This document shows positions 46,394 through 54,962 of a stretch of DNA of 64,000 bases, piece after piece (within the stretch, counting starts at the first letter, position 1; the number at the start of each line of letters is the position of its first letter). A program made the translations under genes and the position numbers. A model generated the notes under the pieces. It saw nothing but the letters and a program-made list of their open reading frames with translations, was not told the DNA's origin and did no database searches. This stretch comes from GCA-2718815 sp963578105 (GTDB lineage: Bacteria > Planctomycetota > Planctomycetia > Pirellulales > Pirellulaceae): positions 186,001 to 250,000 of the forward strand of contig CAUZBP010000001.1 of NCBI GenBank assembly GCA_963578105.1, read 5' to 3'.

Positions 46394-47812
46394 ATGGTTT
46401 TTCTGCACGATGATTTTTTGCTACGCAGCGAGACAGCCAGACGCTTGTATCATGAAACGGCAGCCGGATTGCCGATCTACGACTACCATTGTCATCTTCC
46501 GCCCGCGGACATAGCCAGTAACCGTCGCTTCGAAAATCTGCACGAAATTTGGCTGGAAGGAGATCACTATAAGTGGCGTGCCATGCGTGCCAGCGGGATT
46601 GATGAGGTCCACATCACGGGCAATGCGGACCCTTATGAAAAGTTTCTGGCATGGGCCCGCACCGTGCCAAAAACCATGCGCAATCCGCTCTATCAATGGA
46701 CGCATTTGGAACTGCGCCGCTACTTCGGTATCGAGTTGTTGCTGAATGCAGATACGGCTCGAGAGATCTGGGACGAAACAGAACGGCAGTTAAAATCCCT
46801 GGATACGCATGCGATTCTGGATCGTTTTCAAGTCGCCGTGGTGTGCACGACAGACGACCCGGCCGACTCGCTGGACCATCACGAAACAATATCTGGTTTG
46901 GCGATTGATACCAAAGTATATCCGGCCTATCGTCCCGACCGCGTTTTCGATACCCACGACCTGGATGCCTGGAAATCTTATCTCGAGCGGTTGGGTCAAA
47001 TGGCAGGAAGCGAGTGCCGACAGCTGGACACTCTTTTGGCCGCGCTTGCCAAACGGCACGCCGATTTTGCGGACGCGGGCGGCAGGCTCTCGGATCACTC
47101 ATTCGCTTATCTGCCAGATGTCGATTTTGACGACAACGATGTTGCTTCGATCTTTGATCAGGCCTTCCAGGGTCAGACTCTGGATCCTGGTCAACAGGAC
47201 CGTTTGGCCATGTACCTGCTGCATCACATGGCTCAACTGGATGCCGAACGGGGTTGGACCAAGCAGCTTCACTTGGGGGCCTACCGGAATTTGAATTCAC
47301 GCATGTTTCAAACCCTGGGGCGCGACGTCGGATGCGACTCGATTGGCGACTTTTCGCAGGCTGCGGGGCTGGCCCGTTTTCTCGACCGGTTGGACAGGCA
47401 GGGCAGGTTGCCGCAGACGATTTTGTACAACGTCAATCCCACGGACAACTATTTACTTGCAACGATGATCGGTAACTACCAGTGCGGCCCGACAGCCGGC
47501 AAGTTGCAGTGGGGTTCTGGCTGGTGGCATCTGGACCAGAAGGATGGTATGCGCTGGCAAATGGACGCCTTGTCGAACCTGGGATTACTGTCCCAGTTCG
47601 TGGGGATGCTGACGGACTCACGATCGTTGATGTCTTATCCACGTCACGAGTACTTTCGCCGCATCCTTTGTGACCTTGTCGGCACCGATGCGGAAGCCGG
47701 CGAATTGCCGGATGACTGGGATCTGCTTTCCCGACTGGTCGGTGACATCTGCTTCCACAACGCCGATCGTTACTTTGGCTTGAAACTGTCACCCCGATAT
47801 GGCTCCGATTGA
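46394..47812 (+). CDS. uxaC: Glucuronate isomerase
   Basis: 472 residues from the ATG at 46394, chosen for the CGGGAG six bases upstream. The UxaC pattern is clear: YDYHCHLPPADIASNRRFENLHEIWLEGDHYKWRAMRASGI, TTDDPADSL, FSQAAGLARFLDRLDRQGRLPQTILYN, and the C-terminal GSGWWHLDQKDGMRWQMDALSNLGLLSQFVGMLTDSRSLMSYPRHEYFRRI (given in pieces). It converts D-glucuronate to D-fructuronate (or galacturonate to tagaturonate). No other hexuronate gene is adjacent; the divergent transporter may be related. A perfect 11-bp inverted repeat follows its stop. Confidence 0.93.
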   Translation: MVFLHDDFLLRSETARRLYHETAAGLPIYDYHCHLPPADIASNRRFENLHEIWLEGDHYKWRAMRASGIDEVHITGNADPYEKFLAWARTVPKTMRNPLYQWTHLELRRYFGIELLLNADTAREIWDETERQLKSLDTHAILDRFQVAVVCTTDDPADSLDHHETISGLAIDTKVYPAYRPDRVFDTHDLDAWKSYLERLGQMAGSECRQLDTLLAALAKRHADFADAGGRLSDHSFAYLPDVDFDDNDVASIFDQAFQGQTLDPGQQDRLAMYLLHHMAQLDAERGWTKQLHLGAYRNLNSRMFQTLGRDVGCDSIGDFSQAAGLARFLDRLDRQGRLPQTILYNVNPTDNYLLATMIGNYQCGPTAGKLQWGSGWWHLDQKDGMRWQMDALSNLGLLSQFVGMLTDSRSLMSYPRHEYFRRILCDLVGTDAEAGELPDDWDLLSRLVGDICFHNADRYFGLKLSPRYGSD

Positions 47813-47834
47813 TGGGCGATTCCGTTTGCTCCGT

Positions 47835-47863
47835 CTTTCCGGAACGTGGGATGTTCCGGAAAG
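47835..47863. repeat. Perfect 11-bp inverted repeat after uxaC
   Basis: CTTTCCGGAAC and GTTCCGGAAAG are exact reverse complements seven bases apart. No T-run follows on either strand, so a classic intrinsic terminator is unlikely. It may stabilise the uxaC mRNA end or act with the operator just downstream. Confidence 0.6.
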
Positions 47864-47870
47864 GAGTTGC

Positions 47871-47891
47871 ATTTGCAAGGCACTTGCAAAT
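47871..47891. promoter_or_regulatory. Fur-family operator (21-bp palindrome) upstream of the regulator
   Basis: Arms ATTTGCAAG and CTTGCAAAT are exact reverse complements around GCA. It lies 57 bp before the Fur-family start and overlaps a possible promoter (TTGCAA at 47873-47878, 17-bp spacer, TACGAT at 47896-47901), as expected for autoregulation. A near-identical site occurs at 49513-49533. Confidence 0.6.
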
Positions 47892-47947
47892 GGATTACGA
47901 TTGGAAAAAAGGGTGAAGCGACGATCCGCGTACGAGTCTTAGGAAAG

Positions 47948-48400
47948 ATGGAACGGGTGTCTCAATCGAAAACTGCTTTATCGGTGGCTGAAGCCAAGTC
48001 GTTGTTGCGCAACGTGAAAATGCGTTGCACGGCAGCACGAATTGCCGTGTTGCAGCAACTGGCCGGATTGGGTGTGCCGATGAGTCATGGTGAAGTCACG
48101 GATCGGCTCAGCCAGTTTGGATTCGACCAATCGACCATCTACCGGTCGCTTCACGAGTTGTCCGAAGCGGGAATCATCTCACGACTTGATTTAGGTGATC
48201 AGGTTCGTCGCTTTGAACTCCGTTCGAAAAAGTCGGAAGCGGAATTCGAACACCCGCATTTTATGTGTGTGGATTGTGGAAAGATTTCATGCCTTTCTGA
48301 CTTTTCCGTGCAATTGAAGCCGAGCAAGGGTTCCCGCCGTCGGGCTATGGGTGAAATCACCGAGATTTTGATTCGCGGCCATTGCGCAACTTGTCAATGA
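47948..48400 (+). CDS. Fur-family metalloregulator
   Basis: About 150 residues from the ATG at 47948 (AGGA immediately upstream); the frame reaches a GTG at 47846, inside the inverted repeat, which is unlikely. The winged-helix half contains KMRCTAARIAVLQQLAGLGVPMSHGEVTDRLSQFGFDQSTIYRSLHELSEAGIISRL in pieces. The dimerisation half has EHPHFMCVDCGKISCL, with the CxxC of the structural zinc site, and a final CATC. The residues do not settle whether it is Fur, Zur or PerR. The same palindrome stands before this gene and before the neighbouring DUF1559 gene, so it probably represses both. Confidence 0.85.
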   Translation: MERVSQSKTALSVAEAKSLLRNVKMRCTAARIAVLQQLAGLGVPMSHGEVTDRLSQFGFDQSTIYRSLHELSEAGIISRLDLGDQVRRFELRSKKSEAEFEHPHFMCVDCGKISCLSDFSVQLKPSKGSRRRAMGEITEILIRGHCATCQ

Positions 48401-48497
48401 GGTCGATCCACGTTGTTGCTTTCTTCCTGCAGACAGCTAAGGGGTTGCCAAGGCTGAAAGCACCGAATCGATAGAGCGAGCAGATTGGAAAAGTATT

Positions 48498-48528
48498 CCC
48501 TGGTAGTTAACGCTGCACCAGGGTTTTT
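48498..48528 (+). terminator. Terminator after the Fur-family gene
   Basis: CCCTGGT and ACCAGGG pair across a 12-base loop and are followed by five T residues. It lies 98 bp after the regulator stop. Confidence 0.7.
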
Positions 48529-48553
48529 GTCACGGTAGGGTTTTTGTCACGGT
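48520..48553. repeat. 17-bp tandem duplication
   Basis: AGGGTTTTTGTCACGGT occurs twice head to tail. The first copy includes the T-run of the terminator above, so the terminator tail has been duplicated. Confidence 0.8.
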
Positions 48554-48587
48554 GATGTCATCTCCTGACCCCACCGTAGCATTCAGA

Positions 48588-49463
48588 TTATTCGTCGCTC
48601 GCCGCCCGTGTCGCCATGCTGCGATAGATTCCCAGTTCGACGTTTTCTGTGAGGAAACGTACCGACCCGTCTCCCAGCATGAAGTTCGCACCGCCCGGAT
48701 GCTCGCTGCGGAAATCATCCAGGTGTCCCTGCTTGTTATTGGGTGCGTGATCCGTAACGCCGACAATACGTGCCAGAGATTCCTCGCCCGCTGGGATGAC
48801 TCCCAACCAGGTAGAGTGTCCGTGTGACGAAGAGCGTTCTCCCAGGATCATCGTGTTGCTCAGTCCATCACGAATGTCACGAAAACGAGTTCGACTGAGG
48901 TGATAAAAAGTGCCGTCACTGGTGCACTTGGATCCCGCTGGCAAGCCCTCGCAGATATGCAGTTCGGTGGTACCGAAAACGCCGACGTAGTTGGCCGTCG
49001 CAACAGTCGCCACGACGTTGTTGGTATTCTCTTCGGAGCGGAGATCAAAAGTTGGGTCGCCCAGGTCCGAAGGACAGCGGTAGGTGGCGATCACCGTTTC
49101 ACGTGTGATCTGGTGAGCCGGGTCCAGAATGGGGAGCCTGTGGTCGATCAAATCATCCTGGACATTGCCCAATTCCAGTTGGTGCAAGATCATCGATGCC
49201 CAGCCCCAGCCGGTTTCACCATCGACGAGCGGAATATTTGTTCCCGGTGACAAACCGATCCATCCAGGCGGTAGTGTTCGGTGGGTCACATGATAACTTT
49301 GCATACCCAGGCCGATTTGCTTCATGTTATTCAAGCAGGAAGTACGGCGAGCAGCCTCCCTGGCCGCTTGTACGGCAGGCAGAAGGAGAGCGATCAGGAT
49401 CGCAATCACTGCAATCACGACCAGTAATTCAACGAGTGTAAATCCTGTTTTTGTACGTTGCAT
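48588..49463 (-). CDS. DUF1559 (SBP_bac_10) pseudopilin-like protein
   Basis: 291 residues from the ATG at 49463 (MQRTKTGFTLVELLVVIAVIAILIALLLPAVQAAREAARR, in pieces), a textbook type IV prepilin N-terminus with the G-FTLVE cleavage site. The rest is the DUF1559 domain that is massively expanded in planctomycetes: PPGWIGLSPGTNIPL and the C-terminal HPGGANFMLGDGSVRFL (the H-x9-DG motif). The function is unknown; members are presumed exported or pilin-like. A strong promoter and a Fur-family operator lie just upstream, which is unusual information for this family. Confidence 0.92.
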   Translation of the reverse strand: MQRTKTGFTLVELLVVIAVIAILIALLLPAVQAAREAARRTSCLNNMKQIGLGMQSYHVTHRTLPPGWIGLSPGTNIPLVDGETGWGWASMILHQLELGNVQDDLIDHRLPILDPAHQITRETVIATYRCPSDLGDPTFDLRSEENTNNVVATVATANYVGVFGTTELHICEGLPAGSKCTSDGTFYHLSRTRFRDIRDGLSNTMILGERSSSHGHSTWLGVIPAGEESLARIVGVTDHAPNNKQGHLDDFRSEHPGGANFMLGDGSVRFLTENVELGIYRSMATRAASDE

Positions 49464-49512
49464 GACATTTCTGATCACGGTTGTTTCCGCGTTATTGGCC
49501 GCCCGTCGATAA

Positions 49513-49533
49513 ATTTGCAAATGACTTGCAAGT
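49513..49533. promoter_or_regulatory. Second Fur-family operator, before the DUF1559 gene
   Basis: ATTTGCAAA and CTTGCAAGT around TGA; 17 of 21 positions match the site at 47871-47891, and the core TTTGCAA/CTTGCAA is shared. It begins 3 bp after the promoter -10 box, so it would cover the transcription start. Confidence 0.65.
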
Positions 49534-49536
49534 GAT

Positions 49537-49565
49537 GTTATATAGCGGGTGTGGTTGGTAGTCAA
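49537..49565 (-). promoter_or_regulatory. Sigma-70-type promoter of the DUF1559 gene
   Basis: On the minus strand, TTGACT (49565-49560), a 17-bp spacer, then TATAAC (49542-49537). Each box matches consensus in five of six positions. Confidence 0.7.
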
Positions 49566-49922
49566 GGAACATGGCCTCGTACAAAACAGCCTTGTGTGTA
49601 AATGAAAAAGGAAGGAAGATTTGCGAGATGTCGACTGACTTGCTAACGAGAACGCCAGGGCTTTGTTTCCAATTTTTTTGTTGAACACGGGTGGACGGGG
49701 TCGTTGGCAAGGAGGCAGCCGGCCACGGCCTGATCTTGCGGGTGGATGCAACCACAGCTGACTGCGAGAGTGTCACGGTACAGGTTCCGTCGGCGGGCGG
49801 CTCGAATGTTAGATGAACGGAAACAGGCGGCACGGGTTGCGTCCTGTCGAAAAAGCACTATTTTCCACTAGCCGGATGATGAAACCCGGGGGCAACTACC
49901 GTTACGTTAGAGGGGTACTCGC
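49566..49922. other. Intergenic region before the ABC transporter
   Basis: Short frames here (for example minus 49643-49858) read as non-coding. The stretch should hold the promoter of the ABC operon, but no clear promoter or operator was recognised. Confidence 0.4.
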
Positions 49923-52532
49923 TTGAACGTCGCTGCACCAACTTTACTGCAGTTGGAACAAGTCACGAAATCTTTCCCGGGAGTCCGTGCTCTCGCCGAC
50001 GTTGATTTCGATTTGCGCCCCGGAGAAGTTCACGCTCTGGTGGGTGAAAATGGAGCCGGCAAAAGCACGTTAATCAACATCATTTCGGGGGTTCTGCAAC
50101 CCGATTCCGGCTGCTGCCGGTTGGAGGGGCAGGTCTGCCAGTGGAACGACCCGGTCGCTGCTCGGAAAACGGGTATCGTGACGGTTCACCAGGAAGCAGA
50201 TTTTTTCCCCACGCTTTCCGTGGCAGAAAACATCGCCCTGCTGCATGGTCTGCCAACGAGGAAGTTCGGGTTTGTGAACTGGTCGGCCATGCAGAAGACG
50301 GCGCAAAAAGTGATCGGGGCGGTGGGCGAACCAATCGGAGCAGGGGTTCCCGCCGACCGTTTAAGTGTGGCGCATCGTCACATGCTCCAGATTGCAGCGA
50401 CCGTTTTGCAAAGTGCTAAAGTGGTGGTTCTCGACGAGCCCACCAGCGCCTTGACGTCCGTGGAGGCTGCCTGGCTGTTTCAGCAGGTGGCCAGACTGAA
50501 AGCAGATGGGGTGGGTGTGATTTATATCTCCCACCGACAGGAGGAAGTGTTTGCACTGTCGGACCGGATTACGGTATTGCGAGACGGCCGAAAGATCTGG
50601 ACCAGGGATCGAAAAGACGTGGACGGCAAGTTGCTGGTCCAGGCGATGGTCGGCCGTGATTTAGAGGACAGTTCCAGCGACCGTCAGCGTCGCCCCGATT
50701 CTTCGGCTGGTGATCCGGAACGGGGCCACACGGTTCGCCGCCTGGAAGTTCGTGATCTGAACGATGTCAAAGGCAGGTTTCAAGGAATCAATTTTTGCGT
50801 GGGAGCTGGCGAAATCGTCGGAGTGTACGGACTGATTGGTGCCGGGCGCACTGAAATGGCACGGGGTATTTTTGGTTTGGAGCCACTCGCCAGCGGTTCG
50901 GTACTCGTGGATGACGAGGCGATCGAAATTCGACGGCCTCAGGATGCCGTCCGTGCCGGTATTGCGTATTTGCCCGAAGACCGGTTGCGGGAAGGTCTCT
51001 GCCGTGGACTGAGCATTCGCGCGAATACGGTCCTACCCACGTTGGACCGTTGGACCCAGCTTTTTCGATCTTCACCACAGACGGAATTTTCCAGCGCAAG
51101 CCGGTTGCCCCACCAGGAGCCATGGATCAAACGTTGGTCATTGGGGTTGCTCGCCAGTCGTCGGGTTGAACAGCAGGTGACCCGCCAGGTCGTTCAACAG
51201 CTGGAAGTGCGCCAACGGACGATGGAGCAATCCATCAGCCAGCTTTCCGGAGGAAATCAACAGAAAGTTGTTTTAGGACGTTGGCTGCTGGCGGCACCGA
51301 AGGTGATGATCCTGGATGAACCAACGCGCGGTGTCGACATTGGGGCCAAGTCAGAAATCCATCGCATTTTGCGGCAAATTGCGGATCGGGGTTGTGCCAT
51401 TCTGATGATCAGCAGCGACCTGCCGGAGATCCAGCAGTATTCTGATCGCATCATGGTGCTTCGGTCCGGAAATATCTCGGACCAATGGCCGGCGACGGAG
51501 GTCACCGCAACCCAGATCGCCGAGGCGGCGCTTCCCATCGAAAAGGCGTGTGATCAAACGCCAGCGGCCCGGAAAAAAACAACAAGTTGGACATCACGGG
51601 GTGCCGGAGAATGGAGCCTTGCGGCAGTTATCGTGGTGTTGAGTATCTGGCTGAGCCTGACAAGCGTGAATTTTTTCAGCTGGGCGAATTTTGGCAATCT
51701 ACTGGCTGAAACTGCGCTCTGGTCGATTCTGGGTTTGGCAGCTGCGACGGTGATTATTGCGGGAGGCATCGATATTTCAATCGGTTCGTTGCTCGCCCTG
51801 GCAGCGGCTTGCGGAGGCTTGTTGCTCAAGCTGCCCATGGCTCCCCAAATTTCAATTCCCCTGGCAATCCTGGCGTCATTGCTGGTTGGGCTCGGGGGGG
51901 GATTGCTCAACGGATTCGTGTCACTTGTCGGCAGAGTCCATCCCATTGTGGTGACACTGGGCATGATGATTGTTTATCGAGGGATGGTGATCGCCCTGGT
52001 CAGTGGACGACAAATCAATAGTGTACCGCAGGCCTTCGGATGGATTTCGATTCATCCGGAATCGGGATTTCGGGGGGCAATTGTGTTGGGTCTTCTCGTT
52101 TCAGCGACGCTTTACGTCGTTCATGCCCATCGGCGCGCGGGGAGGCACCTGTATGCTTTGGGTTCTAGCCCGAGCGCTGCACGACTGGTAGGAGTCTCCC
52201 AGGCGAAAACCTGGCTTTTTGCTTTCGGCCTGGGCGGTTTGTTGACAGGTGTGGCAGCGGTGATGGTGTTGTCCGCAAGCATGCAGATGCAGTCTCAACT
52301 GGCTAAGGGCTGGGAGTTACAAGCCATTGCCGTCGCTGTGATCGGCGGTGTAAGCATCACGGGTGGTCGTGGTACCGTGCTGGGAGTTGTTTTGGGTGCC
52401 GTACTACTGAGACTCGTCAATCTGGCTTTGGTCCGCTGGGAAATACGTGGCGAGCAAGTCGATGTGTTCATCGGCGGACTGATTCTTACAGCGGTGCTGC
52501 TGGACTTGTTTTGGAAAAGGCGTAGGACATGA
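49923..52532 (+). CDS. Sugar ABC transporter ATPase fused to permease (RbsA-RbsC type)
   Basis: 869 residues from a TTG with GAGGGG eight bases upstream. Residues 1-~520 are a double ATPase of the RbsA/carbohydrate-uptake-2 family. The first half has Walker A GENGAGKST (41-49), Walker B VVLDEPTSALT and a degenerate signature (LSVAHRHML). The second has a degenerate Walker A (GLIGAGRTEM), an intact LSGGNQQKV signature and MILDEPTRGVD. A hydrophilic linker leads, from ~residue 564, into a complete RbsC-like permease (IIAGGIDISIGSLLALAAACGG, ALGSSPSAARLVGVS, AVAVIGGVSITGGRGTVLG). Fusing both in one chain is uncommon. The next permease overlaps by four bases. Substrate: probably a monosaccharide. 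Confidence 0.9.
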   Translation: MNVAAPTLLQLEQVTKSFPGVRALADVDFDLRPGEVHALVGENGAGKSTLINIISGVLQPDSGCCRLEGQVCQWNDPVAARKTGIVTVHQEADFFPTLSVAENIALLHGLPTRKFGFVNWSAMQKTAQKVIGAVGEPIGAGVPADRLSVAHRHMLQIAATVLQSAKVVVLDEPTSALTSVEAAWLFQQVARLKADGVGVIYISHRQEEVFALSDRITVLRDGRKIWTRDRKDVDGKLLVQAMVGRDLEDSSSDRQRRPDSSAGDPERGHTVRRLEVRDLNDVKGRFQGINFCVGAGEIVGVYGLIGAGRTEMARGIFGLEPLASGSVLVDDEAIEIRRPQDAVRAGIAYLPEDRLREGLCRGLSIRANTVLPTLDRWTQLFRSSPQTEFSSASRLPHQEPWIKRWSLGLLASRRVEQQVTRQVVQQLEVRQRTMEQSISQLSGGNQQKVVLGRWLLAAPKVMILDEPTRGVDIGAKSEIHRILRQIADRGCAILMISSDLPEIQQYSDRIMVLRSGNISDQWPATEVTATQIAEAALPIEKACDQTPAARKKTTSWTSRGAGEWSLAAVIVVLSIWLSLTSVNFFSWANFGNLLAETALWSILGLAAATVIIAGGIDISIGSLLALAAACGGLLLKLPMAPQISIPLAILASLLVGLGGGLLNGFVSLVGRVHPIVVTLGMMIVYRGMVIALVSGRQINSVPQAFGWISIHPESGFRGAIVLGLLVSATLYVVHAHRRAGRHLYALGSSPSAARLVGVSQAKTWLFAFGLGGLLTGVAAVMVLSASMQMQSQLAKGWELQAIAVAVIGGVSITGGRGTVLGVVLGAVLLRLVNLALVRWEIRGEQVDVFIGGLILTAVLLDLFWKRRRT

Positions 52533-53503
52533 AGCGAAAAGGATTCATAAAAAATATTCCGGTTCTGCTGCCTTGGCTGCTGCTGCTGCTCGCAGTGGGG
52601 CTTGTTTTTTCACAGGTCGAACGTCCTGCAGCCCTGGTGAATGTGGGTGTCCAATGGGCCCGGGTCGGAGTCCTGGCGATCGTGATGACGGCGATCATTC
52701 TCAGTGGTGGAATCGACCTTTCGGTGGGATCGATGATTGCGCTCAGCTCGGTTGCCATGGGGCTTTTGTGGAAAGCCGGTTGGCCGGCGGAAGTGGCCAG
52801 TGGTTTGGCCGTCCTGGTAGGAGCCACGATAGGGGCTATCAACGGGTTTTTAGTGGTGTTGGGATTGTCGCCTCTGGTGGCGACCCTGGCGACGATGGCC
52901 TTTTACTCGGGATTGGCGCTGATGCTTTGCGGTGGCGAAAAGATCACCAAGCTACCCGATCCGGCCATTGATACGAGCCAAATCGCCGGTTGGCCCAGCG
53001 AGTACTGGATCCTGGCATTTGTTTTTGCGGCCGCGATGCTTCTCGTTCATGGTACGCGGTTTGGTCGTTGGTGCTATGCAATCGGTGACAATCCAATGGC
53101 GGCACGGTTCGCAGCGATTCCCGTACGACGTACTCAATGGTGGCTTTACACGGCTTCCGGCATGGTATCGGGGTTGTTGGCGGTGGTCTATACTGTGCGG
53201 AAAGGTGCCATTCCGGATGCACATCGGGGCATCGAATTGGAAGCGATTGCCTGTGTCGTCGTGGGTGGCACGCTGATTACGGGTGGTCGCGGTGGTATTC
53301 TTAAAACCCTGCTGGGAATCGTGGTGATTGCCAACATCGACATTGGTTTATTTTTCCTGAGCGGGCGCTTCAAATTCATCGGAGCGGATGCCAGGCTCAT
53401 GGTCGTGGGCGTGTTGCTGATAGTCGTTGCAGTGTGGAACGAATGGTTGGCGCGAACCGATGACAGGGTGGAAACGCTGAATGAGGCAGCAGAACGAATA
53501 TGA
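52529..53503 (+). CDS. Sugar ABC transporter permease (RbsC-like)
   Basis: 324 residues; its ATG overlaps the preceding stop in an ATGA junction. The CUT2 permease signature is clear: MTAIILSGGIDLSVGSMIALSSVAMG, ATIGAINGFLVVLGLSPLVATLATMAFYSGLALML, YAIGDNPMAARFAAIPVRRTQWWLY and ACVVVGGTLITGGRGGILKTLLGI in pieces. It should pair with the permease half of the fused protein to form the transmembrane channel. No ATPase motifs are present. Strongly coupled to both neighbours. Confidence 0.9.
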   Translation: MKRKGFIKNIPVLLPWLLLLLAVGLVFSQVERPAALVNVGVQWARVGVLAIVMTAIILSGGIDLSVGSMIALSSVAMGLLWKAGWPAEVASGLAVLVGATIGAINGFLVVLGLSPLVATLATMAFYSGLALMLCGGEKITKLPDPAIDTSQIAGWPSEYWILAFVFAAAMLLVHGTRFGRWCYAIGDNPMAARFAAIPVRRTQWWLYTASGMVSGLLAVVYTVRKGAIPDAHRGIELEAIACVVVGGTLITGGRGGILKTLLGIVVIANIDIGLFFLSGRFKFIGADARLMVVGVLLIVVAVWNEWLARTDDRVETLNEAAERI

Positions 53504-54507
53504 TGATTAAACGATCAAAGACCGCTCTGGTCGTTGGTTTCCTGTCCTGTTGTCTATTAGGGTGTCAACAAGATCAGGATGCTGAGTCACCTGTCCGGAT
53601 TGGCATGATGCCAAAATTGATGGGAATTTCATTTTTCGACGCCGCAGGCCGGGGGGCACAGGAGGCGGCCGAGGAATTGGGAGTCGATTTAACCTACGAC
53701 GGGCCAACGGAGGACAATACCGAACAACAGGCCAAAATGATCGAGGCCTGGGTGGCACAAGGGTTCGATGTGATTGCCGTGGCTCCGAATGATCCCGACG
53801 CGATCGCGTCGACGTTGTTCAGCGCTCAGTCTCAAGGAGTCCAGGTCATTACCTGGGATACGGACGCCGATGTGGAGTCCTCGCAGCGAAGCATCTTTGT
53901 GAATCAGGCTCCCGCAGAAGATATTGCAAATACCCTTGTCGATGTGATGGTTCGAGGTGCTGGTGAGAACAAAAAATTGACAGGACAATTTGTGATCATC
54001 AGCGGTACGAAAACTGCCGCGAATCAAAATTCGTGGATGGAGATCATGGTCCCGCGTCTGCAGCAGCATCCAGACTGTGAGCTTCTGGAAACTCGATACC
54101 CGACCGAGGATCAGTTGAAAGCGCGCGAGGAAACGGCAAATCTATTGGCCGCTTATCCGGAATTGAGGGGCATCTGGGCAATTACTTCTGTTGCCTTGCC
54201 CGCTGCTGCCAAGGCGGTACGTGATGCGGGTCGTCAGGGACAAGTTTTTGTCACCGGCTTGAGCCTGCCGAGTTTGATGCGAGATTATGTGCAGGACGGT
54301 ACGGTCGAGGAATTTGTTTTGTTTGATGTGGAAAAGCTGGGCTATCTGACCGTCCAGGTGGCTGCCGCTCTGCACCGGAACCCTTTGTTACCGGCCGAGA
54401 GTCGGGCGATGGGCAAGCTCGATTCGATTCGTATCACCGAGCGTGAGGTGATTCTTGGGAAGCCCCTGATTTTCGACAAAAACAACATCGACCAGTACAA
54501 CTTTTGA
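53500..54507 (+). CDS. Sugar-binding lipoprotein of the ABC transporter (RhaS/LsrB-like)
   Basis: 335 residues, overlapping the permease by four bases (ATGA). A lipoprotein signal with lipobox LLGC is present. The mature part begins VRIGMMPKLMGISFFDAAGRGAQEAAEELGVDLTYDGP and has GFDVIAVAPNDPDAIASTL, features of the periplasmic-binding-protein-4 group close to the rhamnose (RhaS) and AI-2 (LsrB) binders. Rhamnose or a similar deoxysugar is a reasonable guess only. The lipid anchor is expected to hold it on the periplasmic side of the membrane. Confidence 0.88.
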   Translation: MMIKRSKTALVVGFLSCCLLGCQQDQDAESPVRIGMMPKLMGISFFDAAGRGAQEAAEELGVDLTYDGPTEDNTEQQAKMIEAWVAQGFDVIAVAPNDPDAIASTLFSAQSQGVQVITWDTDADVESSQRSIFVNQAPAEDIANTLVDVMVRGAGENKKLTGQFVIISGTKTAANQNSWMEIMVPRLQQHPDCELLETRYPTEDQLKAREETANLLAAYPELRGIWAITSVALPAAAKAVRDAGRQGQVFVTGLSLPSLMRDYVQDGTVEEFVLFDVEKLGYLTVQVAAALHRNPLLPAESRAMGKLDSIRITEREVILGKPLIFDKNNIDQYNF

Positions 54508-54650
54508 TGGCTGCTAACACGGCTTTGCTGGATACAGTCCGCCACTTCCATGCACTCGCTTCGCAGTTGTGGAGTGACTATCTTTCTGGAGGACTGGAAG
54601 CCTGGACTCAAAATCTTTCGAACCGGTCGCTGCGACGGCTGAAGGCCTGA
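54507..54650 (+). CDS. Tiny ORF coupled to the ABC operon
   Basis: 47 residues (MAANTALLDTVRHFHALASQLW...NRSLRRLKA). Its ATG shares a base with the stop of the binding protein (TGATG) and its own stop shares a base with the next ATG, the pattern of translational coupling. It has a helical, Leu/Arg-rich composition and no recognisable family. It is below the usual length threshold for gene calling. It could be a coupled leader or a real small protein. Confidence 0.4.
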   Translation: MAANTALLDTVRHFHALASQLWSDYLSGGLEAWTQNLSNRSLRRLKA

Positions 54651-54877
54651 TGAATTTTCTGCAGCAATCTGAAACGACCCCCGATTGTGCTGTTGCGGAG
54701 CATGCGGTCCGCGAAATTTGTGAGCTTGCACAGCGTTGTGCCTGTCGTCTGGAAGGACTGTGCTTCATCACGGGCGAGGCGGGACTGATTCCACGCAAAC
54801 AGGATCACCAGTCGTATGAAACGGCCTTAAAGCAGTTGGAACACTTGATCGGACAACTGGAAAGACTCGTTCATTAA
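54650..54877 (+). CDS. Small coupled hypothetical protein
   Basis: 75 residues. Its ATG overlaps the stop of the 47-residue ORF (TGATG). The sequence is mainly helical and charged (MNFLQQSETTPDCAVAEHAVREICELAQRC...YETALKQLEHLIGQLERLVH), with Cys at positions near 13, 24, 30, 32 and 38. No family recognised. The chain of one-base overlaps from the binding protein onward supports real translation. Confidence 0.5.
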   Translation: MNFLQQSETTPDCAVAEHAVREICELAQRCACRLEGLCFITGEAGLIPRKQDHQSYETALKQLEHLIGQLERLVH

Positions 54878-54962
54878 ATGTCAAATGCCGGGTCTGTCGA
54901 TGAGCCTGGTGGGCGCCCGCTTGTCCTTGTTGACTGTTTGGGCATGGACTATCATTTCGTCG

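Noticed and set aside
47846..47947. Upstream GTG start for the Fur-family gene
   Set aside because: It would begin inside the perfect inverted repeat and run through the operator; the ATG at 47948 gives a normal Fur-length protein.
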